Notes under the pieces: model-generated
Told to the model about the DNA's origin: nothing
Database searches by the model: none
Seen by the model: the letters and a program-made list of their open reading frames with translations, nothing else
Shown here: positions 54,448-64,000 of the stretch, piece after piece
How the letters are laid out: each line of letters opens with the position of its first letter
Position numbering within the stretch: position 1 is the stretch's first letter
Assembly (NCBI GenBank): GCA_016859345.1
Contig: CM029121.1
Span: 7,963,911 to 8,027,910 of the forward strand
Direction of reading: 5' to 3'
Length of the DNA stretch: 64,000 bases
From: Istiophorus platypterus
Taxonomy: Eukaryota; Chordata; Actinopteri; Istiophoriformes; Istiophoridae
Translations under genes and position numbers: made by a program

Positions 54448-54480
54448 TATTCTGACATACATGACGTACATGTCAGAATA
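54448..54480. repeat. short inverted repeat, 11-bp arms
   Basis: tattctgacat (54448-54458) and atgtcagaata (54470-54480) are exact reverse complements around acatgacgtac, itself partly palindromic. Confidence 0.85.
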
Positions 54481-57400
54481 CTGCATATGCATGGCAACGA
54501 GCATATGAATGGCAGAGCACAATATGCGTAGCAGACCAAAAAATGGCGAAAATGAGAAAACTTCAGTGCCAGGGAACAATGCAGTGACTCCTTCACTGAA
54601 CATACTACACAATGAACAAGAGCCCTGAGTGACAGGCGATCAGTTAGTGGCAGCACTTACGATTGTGGAAGCTTTACTCTATGACATTCAGCCGTCGTTC
54701 AGTTCACCGGTTGGGACTACACATACACATCAGAGCTTGGGTCAAGCACTGAACAATTTGGTGAACAAATCTTTCAAATAAATCCTTTTAATGAACTGAT
54801 GATAGTGTTTCAGGACACTGAAAAGAGCTGCTTTGCTTTTGCTGTATTAACAACTAAAATTGTCTGTTTGTAAATTAAGTATGGCAAAAGCTACTGAAGC
54901 TATGTGTACATGCATGATGTGTTGGTGAACTGACATTTTAATGATATTTATTAATTTTAAATGTGAATTTGTTGTGTATCTTCATCCTTTACTTTATACC
55001 ATTATTAAGTGGTAGATCAAATGCTGTTTTTATGAATAAATTCACCCAACCTTAGCCCTAACCCCAACTTGGTATAACCTAATGTTAACATTAAGTCTTA
55101 CTGAAAAATTACTGAAACTAGCTTACCCTCACTGGTAATGTTTTGCAGTGCAGTTAGTTTGCTGCATGTGCCACATTCCTCCATAGGAAAGTAAAAATCT
55201 ATGCACAGATGTTGATAGTGCTCTTGAGCTCCAAGGGCAGCGCTGTCGTCCCCAGCCTCACCCTGAGGGAGATAACTGATGGCTGGAGGCTAAGAGGACA
55301 GAGGAGGATATGAGTTGGGAGGAGGAAGAGCAGGAAGATTCAAGAGGAGGAAATAATAGGCTAATCTGAGTGTAAAGAAAACAACTTTAAGGAGAGGCTG
55401 TGTGACATGGGTGGGAGGACGTATAATATGGGAAAGATGGTGTGTAACGATATTTAGTATGCATGCTGCAGCTGTCTCCTCCTCATTTGTCTCCTCTTAT
55501 TATTCTGGAGAGTGAGCTGGGTCTAAAAAATATGGTGAAAGTCTGTTGGTGATAACAACCTAAATGTTTATGATATGTGAAATGCATAACAAATTCTTTG
55601 TATATGGCAGCTGTGCAGTCCGTGAAGTCTTTAATACTTTGGTTTCATTTCAAGTCACACTTTTCTTTCATACAATCGCTTATATGGAAGTACGTGCAGC
55701 TGTCACAGTTTATGTTTACAAGGCCCTGCTGTCAGAAAATCATTTAACCACCATTGATTTACAGTAATTTAAGTGTAATGTATGTGCAAGATTAGTTCTC
55801 ATTAGTGCTACTCAAATGTCAGTCTTTATATTTTTATATTCATGCTGCTGACTTAAGAATGACTGCTGTATTTTTTCAGAGCAGTTTGTCTCACTGGTGT
55901 TTTGTGTCCAAAGAGCACCCTAGATGTGATTAAATAAAAGGTATGTTGTGTGAGCCACAGACTGACCTTGGGAAGGATTTTAATGGTCTTGAAAAGCTGT
56001 TGTATCAAGCAGCTTCTCCCTTTGAGTGATGGGCTGCCACATAAACACAAAGTTTTTCTGCTATAGTAAGAACAGTTTAGGTTACAGAGAAATACTTGTT
56101 GTAATTCACATTTTTTTTATTAAAAGTGCAGCAAATAGAACTATATGAATGCTACTGTTTGCTACCACTTTCACTGCATCAAATTTACAAGGTATTGATA
56201 TGTCAGAGGTTGTGTTTGCAACTTATTGCACTCAGTCCTTGTGACCAAAAGTTCAAATACTCCAGGTCCGAGATGTGACAACAAGCCTAAAGAAAATTAC
56301 AATAGAGCTGTAACTGTTAACCTCATGAGCAAATAATAAATCCAAAATACAGCTGGTTTTCTTGTAAATCACTCTTACATTTCTGGAATTAGTGCTGCAT
56401 CAATTTGCCTTTATTGCATTATTGTAATGCCTTTGAATGATTTTAAATATACACAGCCAACAGCAAGAGAATGAAAATGAACCTTTGAGATGAAAATCAA
56501 ATTAAAATTAAAAAAAATTCAAACACGCTTTTACATCTTGAAACCGTATAACAAGTTTCATCCTCGTAAATGCAAAAGGTACATACTGTACTTTGTGCAC
56601 CAGGATGACACTTACTGCACTGCTACATGGGCGGGGCTGCCTGAATGGATCGAATCTTCACAAAATCTAATAGTATTTTTCCACCCCATTAGATACCTTT
56701 TCTGGGGCATGATAATGAATTGGAAGGTAAGCTGAGAATGCTTTCATTTGCAACAGCAACAGAGAGCTGGTGCGGAGACAAAGGAGCTAAAAGAGAAGCA
56801 ATGGATGGAAGATGACATGGATGAAGCTGAGTCAAGAATTTAGAGAAAGCGAGACAAGGACGAGAAGAGACTTGAAAGAGATTAATAAAAAATTGAGGGG
56901 AAAATGATAAGAGGAGCATTTCACTTACTGTGCTTTGCCTCTGTCACAGTTTTGATGTGTCAGATAACAAGAGTGGTGGACAAAGGTGGGTGTTTTTTTT
57001 TCTGTAGCTTTTGAGCTTAAAACCTGCAGTATGCCACTCCTGTGAATCTCTGGTTGAAATCATGCAAAGCATGTTTAGAAAACCAAGCTAAGGCAGTGAC
57101 CAAATAGTAGAACGGCAACAGAGTGGAGCGTTTATGTCTTTTTACTTTAATAAAGAGGTAAAACAAAACCAAGATGGAAGGGTAAGGAGTCAAAAACAGG
57201 AAAAGAATGGGGCCTTTAAAATACAGTACAGCTTCAGCAACAGTGCAGTGCACAGTTTACCATAACTTTCAGTCCAACATCAGTCCAACGACAGTTTAAC
57301 TCACTATGATACACAGTCTCATACTGAGCGGCGACTGGCAGCAGGAAGCTAAAATACGACTGAACTGAGAAGCTATCAGCAAGAAGTTGTTCTTCATTGA

Positions 57401-57942
57401 CCACACCATTACCTTGATTTACAGAGAAACTCCAGTAAAGTGTCTTTTCACCAGGGTGCCGTCAATGAGTTAAACAGCAGGAGAGAGAGAACTGTCTCTG
57501 AAGGGAGACAGCACGTCCTCATCATTATCCAGTCTTTTTCTTTTTTTTGGTTAAATTTCCTGTTTTGTAATATTCATAACTCACCATACACTGGGGAATC
57601 CACTTATACTGTATTGGAAGATAATGTGACACACAACGCACAAAAGCCCACCAGGTATATAACCCACGCACACACACACATAACACGGCACAGGGGATGC
57701 CCACTGCGTCTCCTCTCTGCTAGTAAACAACTCCTTGACCTTTCTTCACTCTCACATCCCCTGTGTGACTTACCCTCCCACATGGAGCTCTAGACAAACG
57801 TGTAGACACACTCTTACTGTCCTTTTCTCTCACTCACTGTCTGTGTTGCTTTCAGATGCAGAGCACAGAGAAAGTGAGACAGGATGACTGTTAGAGAGAG
57901 AGAACACCTTTATCCTCCCACATTCCTAGCCTTCTAAAACAG

Positions 57943-58034
57943 TCTCCTCTCCTCTCCTCTCCTCTCCTCTCCTCTCCTCTCCTCTCCTCTCCTCTCCTCT
58001 CCTTTCCTCTCCTCTCCTTTCCTCTCCTCTCCTC
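57943..58034 (+). repeat. (CTCCT)n pentanucleotide tract
   Basis: About 18 units of a pure-pyrimidine pentamer with two CTTTC variants. The minus strand is all purine (Arg/Gly/Glu repeat frame, an artefact). Polypurine-polypyrimidine tracts like this can form triplex (H-DNA) structures. Confidence 0.97.
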
Positions 58035-58039
58035 CTGCT

Positions 58040-61000
58040 GCCATATCTTTGCAAGCCTTTATGGACCTCTTGTTCCCAGTGCGAATTATTAACAATCACT
58101 CTACAAGCCCAGACAGGCAAGTGGAGAGGAGAGCATCTCTCAAACGCGCAGCTTAAAAAGAAGAGAACTTCTCTTTTGCTTTTGTTTCTAGCAACGCTTC
58201 CCTGACACTTTCCAGCCAGCCCAAACACTTTTAGGAAATCTCCGGCTGTGTTTGGTGAGGTAGGGGAGGCGTCCTGCTCCGTCACTGTCTGCTCAAAAAT
58301 CGCAGAATTTACATGTGCTGAAGCGACTTTTGTGCATTTCTTTTAGTTAGTAAAGAGTAATGTGTGAGAAGAAACCTAATGTCAGGTGACAGACAACACT
58401 AAAATCAATCCAGAATTTTGCCAGGTGTGTGTGCCTGTTCCTCTGCCCCTAGTGTGTTCATGGGGAAGTAGGGATAATCCTGTTACTGCTACACTGCTCT
58501 AAAGCATCAAGCTCTGATTTCATAAAGCCTCTCCAAGCTTGGAGTCTCAGCATGCTGAGGATTGGGTTGAATGGGTTTGTGATCTTCTTTACTGCTTTCT
58601 GTCATGCTGTTTTAGCCCAGGCTTCCCAGTGCTCGATAGCAGAAAACCCAGCTCACTGCTCACTGTGGCCACAGCAAAGGGTGTGTGTTCCAGAATCACT
58701 GAAAAGCCAGTTTCAGGCGGAGGGGGGATATGCAGGTGCACACAGGGTCTCCAACTGTCACACTAATTAGGTTATTCTTTTCTCTTACACATATTACATA
58801 TAATTGTTTTAATAAATTACTTAAATACATTACCAAGTCTGTCAGGGGAACCACCTCATGCAAAGTACTGAATGCATGAAGAGATGAGCTTTAAGATGTG
58901 TAAGAAGAGAAAAAAAAATACACATACAGCTCAATACAGTCTCTATGGTGAAATGTGTCCCGAACCACAACCAAGGCCACAAAATGCAAACGCTGCATTA
59001 CTTTATGTTACAGCAAGCCTGTGAGTCAGGGAGCGGAAATCATTTGATCATCTGATTATTATGGATCCCCAGTTCCTTTCAACGTATCATTTCAAGCGTG
59101 TGATATGTGACTCTTTGCCTGTTCACTGATAGGCTCGAATAATCAAAGAGAGGGGCTGGATATAGACATGACTCACATACTAGAATGGGTAAGTTGGCTG
59201 GTTCTGCTTATGAATGGTCACTTCGGTTTTACTGTATGTACAGAGGTTTTGAGTTTTCCGCCTCTGAGATTCATCTCATTATCCACAAGAAAACTGTTGA
59301 CCGAGTTTCCAATGGATTATCCAGAGAAATGGGGACGTTGTTTATGCAAATAGATGCTGTTGAATTTTTCTCATATTCATTTAATATTTTTCATAGCCTG
59401 GGCACATAAAACAAAATAAAACAATACGCGCTGCTATAAGCTAAGGAAGCCAAGAGTGGCCATGGTAGCAATTTTTTTTTTCTCACCCGTGATCTTTAAT
59501 CATCGCATTAAATATTTAAAAATCTCAGCATAGCAAAGTCTTTCCCTCTCTTAAATTATCTTGAAAAACAAAAGGTCCATGCTTTCTAAAGATAATCACC
59601 ATGTTGCTAGACTTGGTTTCATGGTGTAGTAATTAAATTAGGAACAGACTATGCATACTGTATACAAGCATACATATATACACGTATACATACACAGAGG
59701 GCATCAATCTTAAATCTTGTTTGCCTGAAATGGACAGTTTTTTTGTGATATTTCTGTGATGTTAATGCTGATACATGTTATTTGATGTAGATGTGGTTAA
59801 AGATGTGGGAGACCAAGTCTTCCTTTTTTTTTTTTTTACAATTACTCATTCCCTGTGTTGTGTGTGGTTTATCTCTCCTGTTGTTCCCATTGGACACCAG
59901 TTACTTCTGCCTCAGGCTCCAGCAGACAGCTCATCATGATGAGTGACAAATGCTGGGGCAGAGACTTGGCCATCTGAGGGGGAGGAGGGCAGGATTAAAT
60001 ATACTGTATCTCCTTTCTCAAAGTGAAAAGCTGCGAATAACACATTGAGGGAAACTCCACCAGCACACAAACATGGCCTTCAGCCAGCTTGTGTATCATT
60101 TATGTAATATCCTCAAAAATAACAGCCAGGAAAAATATGAAAAGAGAAAATCTGCAGATTAAACTAGAGCAGCACAACATATTAATTTGCCTTTGCATCT
60201 CTGAATTGGCTGCATGCTGGTCACTAGTGTATTCAAGAGTGTTCACGCCACACAAACACAAAGCACAAGAACACAGATATAAGCAAGAGGGTTACAAATG
60301 AGCCAATTACTAAGATCTGGGTTTTACATTGAGATACTGTTTACTTCATACGTTTGGAAGAGGGTTTGTGAATAAGAATGAGGGGATTCGAAATTGTGGA
60401 AAGTGGTTGAAAAATAGCAGAAAGCTGGTGAAAGTAGATCACTCGTGAAACTCTCTTCACTTTCCTTTTCATTCTTTCTCTCTAAACTCATTGCGTTCTA
60501 GTATTTCTCTCATGAACCAGCTAGCTCGCCTGCAGCATTGTACTCCCTCGTTCGGACTCTTGCGTGACAATTACAGAGAACAGTTGGCCTTTTCTGCCTG
60601 CAAGAACAGCTCTGCCCCTCCATATGTTGATGCAACACACAACATCTCCGTACCGTTCAACAGTGAAAAATTATTGTAGGTTAACTGTAATCTAATTTGC
60701 GTCCTCATTATTGTGTGCACACTATAATTAAAGAAAATGAGAGCAAGAGCGGAGTGAGCAAAGGCTGTCAAAGAGAGAAAGGCAAACCTAGAAAGCAACA
60801 GAGAAAAGCTAGAGATGGAATGTTTGATGGGATGACAAATAATAGATGAAAATAAAAAGAGAAGAGGAAGACTGATGAAAGGATTGAATGTGATCTCAAC
60901 ACTGCTGGGAACCTAAGGAATTTATGTGGATTCGAGTCATGCTTCGTCACATTTTCTCTTTTTCACACATACGCAAACATACATACATGCATACACTTTT

Positions 61001-61140
61001 TTTTCTGTCAAACAGCTCTCTGGCTAACTTTGAACATTGTCTCCTCTTTGGTCGACAGGGCAGACTTCAAACAGATGTGATTATTGTCGCCTCAGTGAAC
61101 ATAAAAACACACAATCACATGAATACAATACAAATCTTAT
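58040..61140 (+). other. downstream flank: no gene seen
   Basis: AT-rich with T-runs (59471-59480, 59825-59838). No exon with credible splice sites or known domain found; the open frames of 60-90 codons look random. Confidence 0.5.
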
Positions 61141-61147
61141 CTGTGAG

Positions 61148-61308
61148 CGTGGCCAGGCTATCTGTTTCCCCTTGTTTCCAGCCTTTGTGCTAAGCTAAGC
61201 TAACCGGCTACCGGCGGGATCCTAAATTTACCAAAAGTGGTATTAATCTAACTCTCAACAAGAAAGGGAATAAACATGTTTCCCAAAATGTTAAACTATT
61301 CTTTTAAT
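61148..61308 (+). mobile_element. fold-back element, copy C (right arm only)
   Basis: ctgtttccccttgtttccag, tgctaagctaagctaaccgg, gtggtattaatctaactctc, caagaaagggaataaacatg and tttcccaaaatgttaaact run in the order of a right arm and end with the inverse of the gacattttgggaaa terminus of copy B. No left arm is visible, so this is a truncated or solo arm. Confidence 0.7.
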
Positions 61309-61309
61309 C

Positions 61310-62930
61310 TCTGTTCACTTAAATGATGTTTCCACATAACAGGCAAGTCTCGATTTTTTTGGCCTTGCATTTTTTTTACAAGTCAAGTCCACGCTTGTGA
61401 CTCTTTTTAAAGCCACACATGAAAACATATAAGTACAGTGCAGTGAAGTGTGCAGTGCAGCAACCGAGGAACATATCAGAGGAATAACCTGCTTGCTCAA
61501 GCAGATTCTGTATATAGGAAACACTGGGATCAAATGTTTCCGCTCTCCGGTTTCCTCTCATGGTTTTTTGCTTGCTCCATTAATCTGAATCAATTCAGAA
61601 AAAGAGCTATAGATGCAAGGTATGATGCATTATTGATGGCCCATTCATGTGGGACCCCATAACATACGGTTCACTCGGATACATCACTAAGCTGTGCTGT
61701 ATACAATGCAGTGATGGTCAATTGCTGTCCACGTTGCTGTGTAGGCAGCAGTTGATCCGGCTGTGTTCGTCTGATGATTGAGGCCTTCAGGGCTGCAGAG
61801 CTAGCTTCATGTATTTTTTCTCTGCAGCTTTCTTCTCACTTCTCTTATTATTCTGCTTGTGGCTGACTCCCCTGCTCATTCCACTCCTCACGTTGTGTTC
61901 TAGGGTGGGAATTAATTAGCGCTGTGTTAGAGCTCAGGATGGGAGTGTGGATGAAGAGGGAGCTGGGGACACAGAGCGGGATTTGATGAGTACGTACGTC
62001 TGAGTGTGCGTGTGTGTGAGTGTGTGTGTCCTTTTACTGGCAAACATGAACACCTCCACTCAGTCGACTCCGTGTCTCTGAGTTTGGTATGGAAAATCTG
62101 AGCCTGGGTCAAACACTCACCGACATGATCACACAACCTCCAATTGATCTGAAATAGTTACTCTTTTAATCTGCCCTCTTTCTTCGCATTTATCTTAGAG
62201 AAATGGTTCCACGTTTCGGTAAACAAGCTTATCTTGTCAAGATGGATTAGAAGAATAATACAACACTCACATCTGTATGCCAAACAGAGAGCCCGGATTA
62301 ATCTCTCTCCACTAGCTCTGTAACTCAATACAGTCTGTCAGTCAACATTTCTTTCATTGGTTTTTACGAAAAATTGAGGCATGTTCCTGGGGTTTACTCT
62401 CCATATTCTCAAATGAGCATCCACTTACGTATGTACTATAGTCAAACCTTTGTATTTGTAAAAAAGTTAAATAACAATCATTTTGTAGTACAGAAAATAC
62501 TACAGAACTCATGAAACTTACAAGCGTGGGTGTTTCCATTATCGTAGCTCAGTATTTCCATATCCACTAGCTTCACCAAAGCTCTTTTTAAAGCCATTTT
62601 CTAGCCATGTCTTAGATAAGCGCAGCCCATCGACTCGCTCACTGACCGGTCTCTTTTGTTGAGCCATGACCTTAAGCCCAAAAAGGTCTAGGCCTTATTT
62701 TTTTTTTATGTTGTTGTTGTTTTTACAAAAAACAAAAATACAAAAAATAAAAATTAATCTTCAATTGCTTTTCGATAAATCATCCTTATCAAACATGTGA
62801 AGCAAACAACAAGACACACTGTTGAGAACGCTCAGTACCAAGGCTGGATTTTTAATTATTAGTGTAATTAATGTCAGTGGGATTTTGAAAGAGGTTTGTT
62901 TCCTTCTGAAACAGAAATTCTGGTTTCACT
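61310..62930 (+). other. downstream flank: no gene seen
   Basis: Small TG run at 62007-62029; AT-rich otherwise. Nothing else recognised. Confidence 0.5.
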
Positions 62931-62934
62931 TGGC

Positions 62935-63230
62935 TTTGCTATATAAGAAGGTGGAGACATTGGCTGGTAAACTAAGATTAGCATAAACCCTCTATAAAAC
63001 ACTGAATTGCCTTTTTTCACAAATTGGTTTTGTACTAATTAACCAAAGTCATACCAGGTTAATTAGTAAAATTAGACGTGTAGCCCGGGGGATTCTGTCA
63101 TTGTCAGACAGCCAAGCTCCCATCTCCAGTCTTCATGCTAAGCTAAGCTAACTGATTGCTGGTGACATACAGACATGAGAGTGGTGTCAATCTTCACATT
63201 TAGCGCACCCAAGAGAGAAATATTGGACAC
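62935..63230. mobile_element. fold-back element, copy D (deleted left arm)
   Basis: A degraded left piece (gacattggctggtaaactaa, gattagcataaac) leads into an interior with ctgtcattgtcagacagcc. A clear right arm follows: ctccagtcttcatgctaagc, taagctaactgattgctgg, catacagacatgagagtgg, tcaatcttcacatttagc. Left arm much shorter than in copies A and B. Confidence 0.65.
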
Positions 63231-63234
63231 AGCT

Positions 63235-63900
63235 AATATTCATTCATCTAGAGCAGCAGCATCAGACATAAACTGTGATGGTCTTGTGACATTTTTCTCT
63301 GCCACCGCCTGCTCTAAAGGTATTTTGTGTTGAATGCTTCACCACTTATTGCTACTTTATACCCATCTGCTGGCTGGGCCACGTCCTTTAAAAGCATCAT
63401 CAGCAATGATGAGTGTAACTAGGTATCATCACCTTCATGATGATGACTGATGGTGAGAATGGTGGCACGGATGTTTCTGATGGGTCACCCACTTATTTTA
63501 TCTTTGTTGTGTCTTTAGATAATGCCGGTGTTTAACGCTATCAAATGAGAAAGGAAAAAGAGGACGGGTTAGAGACAGGTGTCTCGGTAACAATAAAATA
63601 CCCGGTTACATTTTTACATCTGGTCAAGCAAATGAAAGAGAAATGGGACAGCAGTGGAGGGACAGACTGATAATGACAGTCACTGTTGTTACAGTGAGCC
63701 AGACTGTAGGTCAGCTATCTATTTCAGTTAAATGAATGATAACTGACCATTGTGGGTGATCAGACTCACTCTTACCAGCCGTGGGCATATGCAACTGTGC
63801 AGTGATGGAGGGGTTCAATAAGCCCACTGTCTGTGTCCTTACCTTCTATCAACACATTCTCAGCGCCTTCACTCCATCTCTGTTTCTCCCTCTGTCATAG
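63235..63900 (+). other. downstream flank leading to a strong acceptor-like tract
   Basis: No gene seen. The last 35 bases (about 63866-63900, ccttcactccatctctgtttctcc and on to gtcatag) form one of the best polypyrimidine-AG signals in the window. Confidence 0.5.
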
Positions 63901-63973
63901 AGACTGATTGCCTGCGAGCCTTTGGAAGTGAAAGCACAGATATGGTCCCTCACCCTCCAAAGCCCAAAGGGCA
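63901..63973 (+). other. candidate coding exon of an unidentified gene, near right edge
   Basis: A 73-base stretch lies between a strong acceptor (long pyrimidine run ending gtcatag) and a strong donor (gggca|gtaagg). Two frames are open: TDCLRAFGSESTDMVPHPPK... and RLIACEPLEVKAQIWSLTLQ... The first continues the reading frame of the 50486-50686 candidate (one base carried over plus two here gives a Glu codon). No family recognised. Seventy-three bases can be open by chance. Confidence 0.3.
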
Positions 63974-64000
63974 GTAAGGGTAAAAAGCGACCACTCTACA

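Larger units (their letters stand above)
53181..57940 (+). other. downstream flank: no gene seen
   Basis: AT-rich. Contains a hAT-end-like gttgacaaccactg (53759-53772), a short palindrome (54448-54480), a purine-rich stretch (56740-56900) and a small CA run near 57668-57681. Confidence 0.5.

Noticed and set aside
57857..57874. 18-base microexon-like atgcagagcacagagaaa between ttgctttcag and gtgaga
   Set aside because: Good-looking signals but too short to test without transcript data; expected by chance in 64 kb.
57926..58285. 119-codon minus-strand frame with Arg-Gly-Glu repeats
   Set aside because: Produced by the CTCCT pentamer tract; flanking residues show no family resemblance.

Overview
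This is eukaryotic, almost certainly teleost fish, DNA: a long AT-rich stretch with very few coding bases, many (TG)n/(CA)n microsatellites, tRNA-derived SINE fragments and several dispersed repeats of kinds common in fish genomes. The one gene I can support is slc66a2 (PQ-loop repeat-containing 1, pqlc1) on the plus strand. It has four coding exons, 1294-1502, 2052-2185, 27664-27880 and 42149-42323. They join in frame through consensus GT/AG junctions (phases 2, 1 and 2) into a 244-residue seven-helix membrane protein with the two expected Pro-Gln motifs. Only about 735 of the 64000 bases are confidently coding.

Layout: 1-1293 is 5' flank or an upstream intron/5'UTR. 1503-2051 is short intron 1. 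2186-27663 is the 25.5-kb intron 2. It holds a decayed, frameshifted minus-strand hAT (Charlie/ZBED-type) transposase at about 6840-8640, a minus-strand tRNA-type SINE at 24020-24250, copies of an AT-rich 'gctgcaac' repeat, and a possible internal poly(A) site near 25970. 27881-42148 is the 14.3-kb intron 3. It holds a 97-bp pure TG tract, a 0.7-kb repeat with degenerate internal copies (29880-30560), a second SINE (32721-32880) and, just before the last exon, a fold-back element. 42324-64000 is the 3'UTR and downstream DNA. It carries three more pieces of the same fold-back family, a (TAGA)17 tract, a 92-bp CTCCT tract and a 16-bp-arm hairpin at 50175-50223. It also has two weak exon-like stretches (50486-50686 and 63901-63973) that are phase-compatible and might belong to a neighbouring gene running off the right edge.

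I found no rRNA, stand-alone tRNA, CRISPR, operon or other prokaryotic feature, and no clear new multi-gene system. The most useful second-look items are the fold-back family, one copy of which sits 70-80 bp upstream of the last slc66a2 acceptor; the apparent lack of the exon encoding the segment found in the longer human isoform; the phase-compatible candidate exons; and the possible intronic poly(A) site. All homology calls are from memory of the families; no search was run.
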